Below are positions 1 through 7,536 of a stretch of 64,000 bases of DNA, piece by piece. The translations under genes and the position numbers were made by a program. The notes beneath the pieces were generated by a model. That model saw only the letters and a program-made list of their open reading frames with translations. It was not told the DNA's origin and ran no database searches. This DNA is from a virus, in IMG/VR virus record IMGVR_UViG_3300036801_000470, positions 1 through 64,000 of that record; one strand, given 5' to 3'. Numbering within the stretch: position 1 is the stretch's first letter; every line of letters starts with the position of its first letter.

Positions 1-309
1 GTGGCCGACCCGGCGGAGATTCAGATCCCGCGCGACGCGGACGACGCGACCCGGAACGTGCAGATCGCGCGGGGGCTCGCGCGCTGGCTCGTCGCCCAGC
101 GGCCTGGTGCATCGGTCTTTCCGATCGAGTCGCTCGCCATCGCCGTCGCCCTGCCGGAGCCGACGCTCGCGTGGCTGCGCGGCCAGGGGCGGAGCAACGT
201 GGAGATCGCGCACGCGCTCTGTCTGCCGCCCGAACTCGTTCGTTTCCGCTCGATTTCGCTGCGCCAGGCGATACCGCAGTCGTCCCGCGAACTCCCCGTC
301 TCGGCCTGA
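1..309 (+). CDS. ImmA/IrrE-like protein, C-terminal part or degenerate copy
   Basis: A 102-residue reading frame begins with GTG at the window edge, so it may continue upstream. Its second half resembles the C-terminus of ImmA/IrrE metallopeptidases: a helix ending in VALPEPTLAWL, then a small helix-turn-helix-like segment (VEIAHALCLPPELVRFR). Members of that family cleave XRE-type repressors to induce phages and mobile elements. The helix that normally carries HExxH reads IARGLARWLVA here, so both zinc-binding histidines and the glutamate are missing if the alignment is right. It is either a catalytically dead relative or a chance resemblance. It lies just upstream of two operator-like palindromes, which suits a lysogeny-control role. 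The family call is by eye and uncertain. Confidence 0.4.
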   Translation: MADPAEIQIPRDADDATRNVQIARGLARWLVAQRPGASVFPIESLAIAVALPEPTLAWLRGQGRSNVEIAHALCLPPELVRFRSISLRQAIPQSSRELPVSA

Positions 310-359
310 TCGAACGCCTCGGAAGGCCTCGCCTCGTGGCCTTCACGCGCGAGGGGCTT

Positions 360-375
360 GACCAGGATGCTGGTC
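360..375. promoter_or_regulatory. Operator-like palindrome, copy 1 (GACCAGGATGCTGGTC)
   Basis: A 16-bp near-perfect palindrome with arms GACCAG and CTGGTC and a 4-bp centre. It is the first of five copies in the window. Copy 2 starts 30 bp further on, close to three helical turns, as expected for cooperative binding of a dimeric repressor. It lies in the 140-bp gap upstream of the gene at 452. Confidence 0.65.
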
Positions 376-389
376 GCTCGTAGGGTGGT

Positions 390-405
390 GACCAGAATCA
401 TGGTC
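390..405. promoter_or_regulatory. Operator-like palindrome, copy 2 (GACCAGAATCATGGTC)
   Basis: Second copy of the 16-bp palindrome. Here the outer symmetry extends by two bases on each side (GTGACCA...TGGTCAC, 388-407), while the inner arm has one mismatch to the consensus. It ends 46 bp before the start codon at 452 and would cover a promoter for that gene. Confidence 0.62.
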
Positions 406-451
406 ACCGCGGACGCGCGTTGTCGCGCCGCGAAGCGCGGAGGCGAGCGTG

Positions 452-754
452 ATGGGGGTTGTGCGTTCAATTCGTGAGTGCGGTACGGCTTCGGCGATGA
501 CGCCGCCCCTGCGGCTTCTTCTCGAGCGAAGCTGGCAGTCGGCGCGGATGCAGGTGCAGCGGCACACGGTGCCGCTCAACGTCGCGGCGGCCGCCGGGCA
601 GCTCTTGACGCTGTTCAAGGACGCGCAGCTCGCGCTCGATCACGTGGAAGGCGCGGACGATTGGGCCGTTCAGGTGCGGTCCTACCTGCGCCACGTCATT
701 CGCGAGGAGCTCATCGAGTCGTCGCGCCGAGCGCGCGAGGCGACCGAGGCTTGA
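452..754 (+). CDS. Hypothetical early protein, operator-controlled
   Basis: A 100-residue protein of unknown function, mostly helical and with no recognised domain. The ATG at 452 is chosen because GGAGG lies 8 bases upstream (439-443); a GTG at 449 and an internal ATG at 497 are alternatives. It is the first gene behind the paired operator-like palindromes at 360-405, so it is probably expressed under the phage repressor circuit. No cysteine clusters, membrane segment or clear helix-turn-helix are visible. Confidence 0.6.
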   Translation: MGVVRSIRECGTASAMTPPLRLLLERSWQSARMQVQRHTVPLNVAAAAGQLLTLFKDAQLALDHVEGADDWAVQVRSYLRHVIREELIESSRRAREATEA

Positions 755-809
755 TCCAGCGCAAGCAACATCCGCTGCGCCCCGACCGAAGAAAGTGAGC
801 CGGTCGCAC

Positions 810-836
810 TTGCGCGCCGTAATAACCGCGCGCATG
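810..836 (+). promoter_or_regulatory. Early-gene head element, copy 1
   Basis: A 27-bp element TTGCGCGCCGTAATAACC followed by GCGCGCATG. Arms TGCGCGC (811-817) and GCGCGCA (828-834) are inverted around a 10-bp spacer that contains TAATAA, a good -10 hexamer, 8 bases before the ATG at 834. That ATG opens an 18-codon frame whose stop (888-890) overlaps the start of the 881 gene. Two more copies lie at 2229 and 4649. It could be a promoter with a near-leaderless start, an operator over a -10 box, or both. Confidence 0.6.
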
Positions 837-880
837 TTTGACTGGAGCGCGACGTCTCGCGCGTCGAAAGGATCACGGAC

Positions 881-2101
881 ATGGCCATGACGCATAGCAA
901 CGCCTCCCAGATGACGCATAGGTCGCCGCAGGACATGACGGGTGCCTACGGCGAGCCGCGTGCGCTGACGCAGATGCTCGAATTTGCTGCGGCCAACTAC
1001 AATCTCGTGTCCCCGACGACGGCCTGCGCGTCGCTCCCGGATGGGTGCGAGGTCGTGCTGTCGAGCGTGCTCATCGACGCGAAGAACGAGACCTACGACG
1101 TCATGGGTGGCAAGAAGGGGCTCGGCAAGAACGCCCTCGACCGAATCGCGGCCGCGGCAGGAATCTCGTGGCTCCCGGACCAATCGCGCCGGCTCGATGA
1201 CGGGTCGGACCCTCGGTACGTGCTCTACAAGGCCATCGGCGTGCTCCGCAGCTTCGATGGGACCGAGCAGATGCTGATCGGGACCAAGGAGATGGACCTC
1301 CGCGACGGAGCTCCTCAGTGCGAGGCGATCGTCGCGAACGCGAGGGAAGGCAAAGACCCCTCGATTCAGATCCGGGAAATGCGTCTGCACATCCTGGCGC
1401 ACGCCGAGAGCAAGGCCCGTCTTCGCGCCATCCGCTCGATCGGCATTCGCAGCTCGTACGCCGCGCAGGACCTGGCCAAACCCTTCGTCATCGCGCGACT
1501 CATGCTCACGGGGGCGACCGCCGATCCAGAGCTCCGGCGCGCGATCGCGATGGAGCGCACCAAGGCGATGCTCGGTCCGCGCGCGCTCTACGGCGCCGCG
1601 CCACTGCCTGCCCAGGGTGTCGCGCTCGATGCCCCCAGGCCCCCACCCCCCGTCGGCGCGCGACCGGCCGACGACGACGAGGGCATCGGGCTTGGAGACC
1701 CCCTGGCCCCCCCTGTCGGGTCGGCACCGCAGCCTCCTGCCCAGTCTCGCCCCCCCGGGCCCCCCGACGGCTTTCCTGCGCGAAACCCGCCCCCCCCTCC
1801 GGGCGGCGCGCAGGCCCCCCAGCAGCCCCCCCCGTCCCCCGCCGCCGGTCCGCAGCAGACCACGTTGCCGGGGACGGGGGGAACGCCGGCGAGCGGGTTC
1901 ACGATTCCCTTCGGCCGGACGCGGGGGACGCCGATCGAGCAGGCCACCGACCGGGACCTCGAGTTCGTCGAGCGCTCGGTCCGCGAAAACCTCGAGGGCG
2001 GCCAGTCGCGCTTTCCGGATCGGGACCGTCGCCTTTTGGACGCGATCCTGAACGAGATGGACCGGCGCGTCGTCAACGACGACCATAAGATCCGGTACTG
2101 A
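881..2101 (+). CDS. Recombination-type phage protein (possible ssDNA-annealing protein) with ExoX-like C-terminus
   Basis: A 406-residue protein. Residues 1-235 form a conserved-looking domain with the stretches GGKKGLGKNALDRIAAAAG and ARLRAIRSIGIRSSY, a pattern I associate with phage proteins that sit beside recombination nucleases. A Pro/Gly/Ala-rich linker follows at about 240-340. The C-terminus (about 345-400) starts TIPFGRTRGTPIEQATD, resembling the small domain at the end of ExoX-like exonucleases. It lies upstream of an SbcD/SbcC pair, so a role as annealing or recombination partner is likely but inferred. The start ATG at 881 follows GAAAGGA at distance; the ATG at 887 is an alternative. 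A 27-bp control element lies 45 bp upstream. Confidence 0.6.
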   Translation: MAMTHSNASQMTHRSPQDMTGAYGEPRALTQMLEFAAANYNLVSPTTACASLPDGCEVVLSSVLIDAKNETYDVMGGKKGLGKNALDRIAAAAGISWLPDQSRRLDDGSDPRYVLYKAIGVLRSFDGTEQMLIGTKEMDLRDGAPQCEAIVANAREGKDPSIQIREMRLHILAHAESKARLRAIRSIGIRSSYAAQDLAKPFVIARLMLTGATADPELRRAIAMERTKAMLGPRALYGAAPLPAQGVALDAPRPPPPVGARPADDDEGIGLGDPLAPPVGSAPQPPAQSRPPGPPDGFPARNPPPPPGGAQAPQQPPPSPAAGPQQTTLPGTGGTPASGFTIPFGRTRGTPIEQATDRDLEFVERSVRENLEGGQSRFPDRDRRLLDAILNEMDRRVVNDDHKIRY

Positions 2102-2106
2102 GCGTC

Positions 2107-2241
2107 ATGTCGCGCCTATCGGACAACGCGCGGCGTCGCCGTCGCCTTCGGGCGCACCGGCGGCGCCATGCGCGCCGGGTCGAGCGCATCGCGGAAGTCG
2201 TTTGGGCGCTCTTTCTCGCTTCCGCCACTTGCGCGCCGTAA
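2107..2241 (+). CDS. Small arginine-rich protein (44 aa), tentative
   Basis: A short frame five bases after the previous stop. It encodes a very basic peptide (runs of five and three arginines in the first 24 residues) ending in a hydrophobic segment (VVWALFLASATCAP). Its stop codon TAA is the first half of the TAATAA box in the second early-gene head element. No ribosome-binding site is evident. It may be a real microprotein or a chance frame in GC-rich DNA. Confidence 0.3.
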   Translation: MSRLSDNARRRRRLRAHRRRHARRVERIAEVVWALFLASATCAP

Positions 2242-2255
2242 TAACAGCGCGCATG
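2229..2255 (+). promoter_or_regulatory. Early-gene head element, copy 2
   Basis: Identical to copy 1 except for one base (TTGCGCGCCGTAATAACA then GCGCGCATG). The palindromic arms TGCGCGC/GCGCGCA and the TAATAA box 8 bases before the ATG are kept. Here the ATG (2253) is in frame with, and may start, the following gene. Confidence 0.6.
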
Positions 2256-2492
2256 ATTCAGAGCATGAAGACGCCCGCACCCTCCCCCTTCCCGCCCGGT
2301 CAGGGCTATGGACCGCGCATCGACGCGGTCATCTACCACGCCGAGGCCACGCGAGACTTCACGCGGGAGGAATGGCTCCTGCTCGCGGCGGCTGCGCTCG
2401 ACCAGGGCGTGAAGGGGGAGGACGGGATTTTCGGAAGGCGCGCCATCGAGGCCGTGCACGAGCTTTGTCTGCCGGTCGAGGACGTAGGTTGA
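2253..2492 (+). CDS. Hypothetical early protein
   Basis: A 79-residue protein of unknown function. The middle has an acidic helical stretch (TREEWLLLAAAALDQGVKG). The ATG at 2253 is the last codon of the head element; an in-frame ATG at 2265 gives 75 residues. Neither has a Shine-Dalgarno sequence, so if the TAATAA box 8 bases upstream is the -10 hexamer, the mRNA would be leaderless. The stop overlaps the next start (TGATG), indicating translational coupling. Confidence 0.6.
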   Translation: MIQSMKTPAPSPFPPGQGYGPRIDAVIYHAEATRDFTREEWLLLAAAALDQGVKGEDGIFGRRAIEAVHELCLPVEDVG

Positions 2493-2782
2493 TGGCCGCC
2501 GCTCTTTCGCTCGCTCCGATCGTGAAAGCGTGCCGATGCGGGCGCGCGTATTCGGCCGAGACGTGGTCGGCGCTGAAGTACGTCGGGACGTCGCGCTACC
2601 CGTGGGGCGAGGTGCAAGAGCTCCGCGACTGCCCATGCGGAAGCACGATCGCGCGCGTGCTCGAGGAGGGGCTGCCGGAGTCGGGCCCGTGCCCGCACTG
2701 CGGCCGCGAACTCGGGGATATCGAGGATCGGGATCTCGCGCCGCACGTGATGGGCGCCTGTCGGGAATTGGGAAGGAAGTGA
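2492..2782 (+). CDS. Small zinc-binding protein
   Basis: A 96-residue protein with three cysteine pairs: CRC at the N-terminus, CPC near residue 49, and CPHC with a trailing cysteine near the end (HVMGACRELGRK). This layout suggests one or two structural zinc sites, as in many small phage DNA- or RNA-contacting proteins. The start ATG overlaps the preceding stop. The partner is unknown. Confidence 0.65.
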   Translation: MAAALSLAPIVKACRCGRAYSAETWSALKYVGTSRYPWGEVQELRDCPCGSTIARVLEEGLPESGPCPHCGRELGDIEDRDLAPHVMGACRELGRK

Positions 2783-2785
2783 ATC

Positions 2786-2995
2786 GTGCCGTCGCGCAAA
2801 AGAACCAGGCCCGAGGAGATCAGTCGTTCGGATCGGCTCGCGCGTTTGCGACGGACCTTCCGCTCTGCGGAAGCCAACCTCGCGAAGCTGCGCGAGAGCG
2901 TGCCGGTGGGCATCGGCACCGAGCTCGTCGAGGAGATGCGCCGGATCGCCGCGGCGCTCGTGGAGGTCACGGTCGTCATCGAGGAGAAGTCGTGA
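2786..2995 (+). CDS. Hypothetical protein, helical
   Basis: A 69-residue basic protein starting at GTG 2786, four bases after the previous stop. It is predicted to be almost all helix, with heptad-like leucines (LARLRRTFRSAEANLAKLRE). The stop overlaps the next gene by four bases (GTGA). The function is unknown; the size and charge would fit a nucleic-acid or coiled-coil adaptor. Confidence 0.6.
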   Translation: MPSRKRTRPEEISRSDRLARLRRTFRSAEANLAKLRESVPVGIGTELVEEMRRIAAALVEVTVVIEEKS

Positions 2996-3222
2996 AGGTG
3001 TCGCTCTCCGACTTGAGCGTCACGCAGCGCCGCGTGCTGCGCATTCTACTCAACGCCGACGGCGATTGGGTCGGGCTCACGTACGGGGAGAGTGGCGCTG
3101 CGGTGCGCCTGGTGGAGATGCAGCTCGCGGAGCGACGCGGGATCGACAAGCACGCGGCGGCGTGGCGCATCGCCGAGGCGGGGCGCGCGCTCTATTCCGC
3201 GGAAGGAGTCTCGACGTCATGA
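2992..3222 (+). CDS. Small winged-helix-like protein
   Basis: A 76-residue protein beginning at GTG within the previous stop. The N-terminal half (LSVTQRRVLRILLNADGDWV) looks like the first helices of a winged-helix domain, which would make it a small DNA-binding protein. The resemblance is weak. The stop overlaps the start of the SbcD-like gene, so the two are probably co-translated. Confidence 0.55.
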   Translation: MKVSLSDLSVTQRRVLRILLNADGDWVGLTYGESGAAVRLVEMQLAERRGIDKHAAAWRIAEAGRALYSAEGVSTS

Positions 3223-4397
3223 AGTCCTTCTCGCTTCTCGGCTCCGCCGATCACCACTGGAAGCGTCTCGGGTCCCGCTTCGCGGAGTGCCAGCGCATCC
3301 ACGCCTGGACGGTGGAGCAGACCCGGCTCCGCGCACCCGACGTCTTCGTCTCGGCCGGGGACCTCTACGAGGAGAACTCGACGCCGGCGGACCGTGAGGC
3401 GACGGCGGACTGGGTCACCGCCATCACCGAGACGTGCCCCTTCGTCATCGCAAAGGGGAACCACGATCGAGATCTGGACCTCGCCTACCTGCGTCGGCTC
3501 CGCACGAAGTTCCCGGTGCACGTCGTCGAGAGCTGCGGCATCGTGCACATCGGCCCCGCGGCGATCGCGGTCGTCGCCTGGCCGAACCGCTCGAGCCTCG
3601 CCGCGATGCTCCCCGGCGCGAACGCCGAGCAGCTCGACGACGCCACCGGGGACGCCCTCCGGAACGTCCTCTCGATGCTTGGCGCCGAGCTCGCGGCGCA
3701 CGACGGCCCCCGGGTCCTCGTCGGGCACTTCCAGATCGACGGCGCCGTCACCTCCGTAGGGCAGCCGCTCATCGGGGGCGGGATGCGCCTCGGGCTCGCC
3801 GACCTCGCCCTTGCGCGCGCGGACATCGCGCTCTGCGGCCACATTCATCGTCCACAAGCGTGGACGCACGGCGGGACCGAGATCGTGATGTGCGGGTCGC
3901 CCTTCCGCACGGCGTTCGGGGAGGTGGAGGAGAAGAGCATCGTCAGCGCGCGCTGGGAGCACTGGGACGGCGAGGTCACCGAGCCGGGGGGGTGCCGATG
4001 GGCACTCGAGGGCTGGGACCGCCTCCCCACCCCCTCGACGCCGATGCTTCTCCTCTCGGGGCGCTGGGAGGGGGACGGCCGGGGGCTCGTGCTCGACGAC
4101 GAGACGGCCGCGTGCGTCGCGGGGGCCGAAGTCCGCTTCCGCTACCAGGTGGCCAGCGACCAGCAGGCGATCGCGCGCGCGGAAGCCGCGAAGCTCCGCG
4201 AGGCGTGGCTCGTCGCCGGCGCCGTGCGGGTCGAGGTGGAGAAGGAGGTCGTGCCGGTCGTGCGCGCGCGCGCGCCGGAGGTGTCGCGCGTGGCCACCCT
4301 CCCCGAGCAGCTCGACATCCATTGGGCGTCGCGCGGCATCACGCTCGACCCGACGCGCCGCGCGCGCCTTCACCAGAAGCTCGGGGAGCTCGGTTGA
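3219..4397 (+). CDS. sbcD-like: SbcD-like DNA exonuclease subunit (metallophosphoesterase)
   Basis: A 392-residue protein with the calcineurin-like phosphoesterase motifs of SbcD/Mre11: D11-x-H13, GD (47-48) in SAGDLYEE, GNHD (80-83), VGH (168-170) and CGHIH (206-210). With the SbcC-like ATPase encoded next, it should form a double-strand-break processing nuclease, like gp47/gp46 of T4. ATG 3219 is preceded by GGAAGGAG at 3201-3208. The C-terminal 130 residues are basic, as expected for the capping and SbcC-binding region. Length is normal for the family. All active-site residues that can be placed are present. Confidence 0.85.
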   Translation: MKSFSLLGSADHHWKRLGSRFAECQRIHAWTVEQTRLRAPDVFVSAGDLYEENSTPADREATADWVTAITETCPFVIAKGNHDRDLDLAYLRRLRTKFPVHVVESCGIVHIGPAAIAVVAWPNRSSLAAMLPGANAEQLDDATGDALRNVLSMLGAELAAHDGPRVLVGHFQIDGAVTSVGQPLIGGGMRLGLADLALARADIALCGHIHRPQAWTHGGTEIVMCGSPFRTAFGEVEEKSIVSARWEHWDGEVTEPGGCRWALEGWDRLPTPSTPMLLLSGRWEGDGRGLVLDDETAACVAGAEVRFRYQVASDQQAIARAEAAKLREAWLVAGAVRVEVEKEVVPVVRARAPEVSRVATLPEQLDIHWASRGITLDPTRRARLHQKLGELG

Positions 4398-4418
4398 CCA
4401 AGGAGATGGGGGTGGGCC

Positions 4419-4646
4419 ATGTCGATGGCAGCGCGGCGGAAAGCCGAGGAGGAGGTCGCCCGCTCGCTCGCGGATAGCCCCTGGGAGCGGGGGCTACGCG
4501 CTGCGAAGGCGGGAGAGTCGGGCGAGCGCCCGAAGCTCGTGATGTGCGCGTGCTGCAAGAGCCGACCGGCGGAGCCGGGCAGCGCCTTCTGCGGAGAGTT
4601 TTGCGCGATCGACGCGGAGATTCGAGAGGCGTTTCGTGACCGATAG
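4419..4646 (+). CDS. Small zinc-finger protein between the SbcD and SbcC genes
   Basis: A 75-residue protein with CACCKSR and CGEFC near the C-terminus, a likely single zinc site of the CxxC-x12-CxxxC type. The N-terminal half is helical and charged. AAGGAG lies 13-18 bases before the ATG. It sits between the two nuclease subunits and may modulate them or simply be an inserted early gene; function unknown. Confidence 0.6.
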   Translation: MSMAARRKAEEEVARSLADSPWERGLRAAKAGESGERPKLVMCACCKSRPAEPGSAFCGEFCAIDAEIREAFRDR

Positions 4647-4648
4647 AG

Positions 4649-4674
4649 TTGCGCGCCGTACTAACGTGCGCATG
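4649..4674 (+). promoter_or_regulatory. Early-gene head element, copy 3
   Basis: A slightly diverged, one-base-shorter copy (TTGCGCGCCGTACTAAC then GTGCGCATG). The outer palindrome is reduced to TGCGC...GCGCA and the box is TACTAA, 7 bases before an ATG. That ATG opens an 8-codon frame ending four bases before the start codon of the SbcC-like gene, so it may act as a coupled leader. Confidence 0.5.
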
Positions 4675-4702
4675 GTGTTTGGACACCGGAGACCGTGACC
4701 TG

Positions 4703-7204
4703 ATGCGATTCGGACGCTTCTACGCCAAAGGCTTGGGCATCTTCGCCGAGCCCTTCGAAGTGAATCTGGACGACGTCCCCGGGCCGCTCGTGGCGGTGAC
4801 GGGCCCAAACGGCTGCGGGAAGAGCACTTTCCTCGAGCTGCTCGGCGCCGCCAGCGTCTACCGCGACACGCCGACGCACGGCTCGCTCGGCGCGCACGCG
4901 CGCTCGCGCGGGGCGGTGCTCGAGGTCGACGTCATCAACGGTGCTCGCTACCGCATCCGGCACACAGTAGACGGCCCGGGCAAGGGCGAGACGCTGGTGA
5001 CCGACGTGAACGGCGTCCCGCAGCTCCCCGACACGAAGGTGTCGAGCTTCGACGCTTGGGCGAAGAAGCACTTCCCGCCGAAGGAGGTCACGTACGCCAG
5101 CCTCCTGGCCGCCCAGGAGTCGGATGGCCTTCTCGACATGGACCCGGGGCCGGCCAAGGGGGTCCTTCTCCGCGTGCTCGGCTGCGAAGAGCTCGAGACG
5201 AAGGCAAAGCGGGCGAGCGAGCGCGCGCGGGAGGCGAAGGCGGCCTGGCAGCTCGCCGGGGCGCGGCTGAAGGACGAGAAGGCGCGTCCCGAGGCGGTGC
5301 CGGTGGAAGAGGCGGAGTCGAAGCTGGCGCGGGCGCGCGAGGTCGTCGTCTACGCCGAGGGGGTCGCGAGCCAGGCGGAGGAGGACCTCGGGAAGGCGCG
5401 CGCCGCGGACGAGGCCCACCGTGCGAGCGTGCGGGAGCACGACGACGCCGTGTCGCGGCGAGCCGTCGGGCAAGCGGCGCTGGAGGCCGAGCAGAAGAAG
5501 CTCGAGGAGCTTCGCGTCCGCATCACGAACAACGAGGCGGTGCTCGCCGAGGAGGCGGTCATCCGCGCCGCCGCGGCGCGCGCGCAAGAGATCGGGGCTC
5601 GCATTCCGGAGCTCCGGACGAAGATCGAGGCCGCGCGGGGAGAGAAGAGGGCGGCGGAGGAAGCGCGGGCGCGCGCGGGGACGACCTCACGAGGGGCGCA
5701 GGATCGGAGGGATGCGGCGCGCGGGCGCGCGGAGACGGCCGACGGTCGCGCGGACGCGCGCGCACAAGAGGCCTCGAAGGCGGAGGCTGAAGTCGGCCCC
5801 CTCAAGGCGGAGATCGAAGCCGTCGATCGCGCGCTCGCCGAGGCGTCTGCGGAGGTGGAGCGGCTGCAGGGCGTGGCGCTCGTGGGGGCGGAGGGGCGGA
5901 TCGAGTCCCTTCGCACTTCCCTCGCCGAGATCTGCGCGATCGGCGCCGAGGACAATCCGTACGCCACCGCCGTCCACGACGCGGAGAAGCGATTCCTTGA
6001 CGCCCAGGATCGCGCCGCGAGCGCCCTGGCGGCTGACGACACCGCGGTGGCTGCCGCGCGCGACACCCCCGCCCTCCTCCGCGCCGCCAAGGCGAAGGAG
6101 ACCCGCGCTCGTTCGCTCCTCACCGAGCTCCGCACGCGCCTCAGCACGACCGCGGCGCGCGCGGCGTGGGCAACGGAGGTGCCGGCGATCCGCGAGGACG
6201 CGGCCGCGGCCCGGCGCGAGGTCGAGGCGGCGGAGCGCGAGGACCTGGCCGCACGGGAGGACTGGGCGCGCGCCAACGCGCTGCTCGAAGGCTTCGGGCC
6301 GAAACTCGCGAGCCTGCAGGCGGAGATCCAAGCCCTCAGCGACGAGAACGTCGCCCTCGCCGACACCCTGAAGAAGCTTCGGCCCCTCGAGGCCGCCCAG
6401 GGTCGACTGGAGGAGCTCCGGCACGCGAGCGCGCAGGCCCGCGAGGCGCTCGCGCAGCGGGAGGCGGAGCTGGCCGCGATCGAGATCCCGCCGGTCGTCG
6501 GATCGGAGGCGCCGGCGCGCCTTCAGCAGGCCGCCGCGACGCACACCCAAGCCGTGCAGCTGCTCGAGCGGGCGCGCGCCGAGGTGACCCGCCTCGCGCC
6601 GACGGTGACGGCCGCGCACGAGAGCGCGGCACGATGCACCGCGCTCGAGGAGGAGGTGCGGCGCGCGGGCGAGGACCTGGGGGACTGGACGCTCCTGGCC
6701 GAGTCGCTCGGGCGGGACGGGCTCCAGGCGCTGCTCATCGACGCGGCCGGGCCCGAGCTCACGGCGATCGTGAACGACCTCCTGCACAACTGCCACGGGC
6801 CGCGGTTCACGATGACGCTCGCGACGTCGCGCCTGTCGGGCGACGGGAAGAAGGAACTCGACGGGCTCGAGATCTCGGTGCTCGACACGCGCGAGGGGCG
6901 CGAGGCGTCGGGGAAGCTCTTCAGCGGGGGGGAGAAGACCTTCCTCCGGGAGGCGCTGTCTCTGGCCATCGTGATCCGGGCGTGCCGGGCGTCGGGAGCT
7001 CCCACCCTCATCCGAGATGAGTCGGGCTCGGCGCTCGATCCGGAGTACGGGCGGGCGTACATCGCCATGCTGCGGCGCGCGGCGGAGCACGTCGGGGCCA
7101 GCCGAGTGTTGTTTGTGTCCCACAACCCCGCTCTCGTAGAGCTCGCGGACGGGGTGATCGATCTGGGGGCGCGGGCGGCGAAGCTTGAGGGGTTCGTCTC
7201 GTGA
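4703..7204 (+). CDS. sbcC-like: SbcC-like ATPase subunit of the recombination nuclease
   Basis: An 833-residue SMC-like ATPase. It has Walker A GPNGCGKS (34-41), a long Ala/Glu/Arg-rich coiled coil (about 160-660), the ABC signature LFSGGEK (739-745), a Walker B-type LIRDES (769-774) and the switch histidine in FVSHN (about 807). It pairs with the SbcD-like phosphoesterase encoded upstream. It is shorter than cellular SbcC (about 1,050), and no CxxC zinc hook is present at the coiled-coil apex; a lone cysteine occurs in EICAIGAEDNPY. The start at 4703 gives the usual MRFGRFYAKG N-terminus; a head element lies directly upstream. Confidence 0.85.
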   Translation: MRFGRFYAKGLGIFAEPFEVNLDDVPGPLVAVTGPNGCGKSTFLELLGAASVYRDTPTHGSLGAHARSRGAVLEVDVINGARYRIRHTVDGPGKGETLVTDVNGVPQLPDTKVSSFDAWAKKHFPPKEVTYASLLAAQESDGLLDMDPGPAKGVLLRVLGCEELETKAKRASERAREAKAAWQLAGARLKDEKARPEAVPVEEAESKLARAREVVVYAEGVASQAEEDLGKARAADEAHRASVREHDDAVSRRAVGQAALEAEQKKLEELRVRITNNEAVLAEEAVIRAAAARAQEIGARIPELRTKIEAARGEKRAAEEARARAGTTSRGAQDRRDAARGRAETADGRADARAQEASKAEAEVGPLKAEIEAVDRALAEASAEVERLQGVALVGAEGRIESLRTSLAEICAIGAEDNPYATAVHDAEKRFLDAQDRAASALAADDTAVAAARDTPALLRAAKAKETRARSLLTELRTRLSTTAARAAWATEVPAIREDAAAARREVEAAEREDLAAREDWARANALLEGFGPKLASLQAEIQALSDENVALADTLKKLRPLEAAQGRLEELRHASAQAREALAQREAELAAIEIPPVVGSEAPARLQQAAATHTQAVQLLERARAEVTRLAPTVTAAHESAARCTALEEEVRRAGEDLGDWTLLAESLGRDGLQALLIDAAGPELTAIVNDLLHNCHGPRFTMTLATSRLSGDGKKELDGLEISVLDTREGREASGKLFSGGEKTFLREALSLAIVIRACRASGAPTLIRDESGSALDPEYGRAYIAMLRRAAEHVGASRVLFVSHNPALVELADGVIDLGARAAKLEGFVS

Positions 7205-7227
7205 TCGAGCCCGCACCGAGAGGAGTC

Positions 7228-7536
7228 ATGACCGAACCGAGAGACATCGCGGATCAGGACCTGCTGACCCGCCTCATCGGCCATATCGAAGAGGGGGGCA
7301 CGCGGGACGGCTCGTGGAAGATCGCGCGCCAATACCTCGTCCAAATCCGTCCCTCCAAGGGCCGCAAGCTGCGTTGCCTCACGCCAAGCGAGCGCGCATG
7401 GGCCAACAAGGAGCTGGACCGGTACGAACCGCGCGGGCCGGCAGCAGAGCCGGCGCCGCTCGTCGCGCCCCGGCGCCCAGTGCCCACCCCCGCCGTCCTG
7501 CAGTCGCTGCCCCTGCGACCGCCGGGGAGGGCCTGA
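7228..7536 (+). CDS. Hypothetical early protein
   Basis: A 102-residue protein. ATG 7228 has GAGAGGAG just upstream; a GTG at 7201 overlapping the SbcC stop would add nine residues. The first 65 residues are charged and helical. The last 35 are Pro/Ala-rich and look disordered. The stop overlaps the NUDIX start. Function not recognised. Confidence 0.6.
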   Translation: MTEPRDIADQDLLTRLIGHIEEGGTRDGSWKIARQYLVQIRPSKGRKLRCLTPSERAWANKELDRYEPRGPAAEPAPLVAPRRPVPTPAVLQSLPLRPPGRA

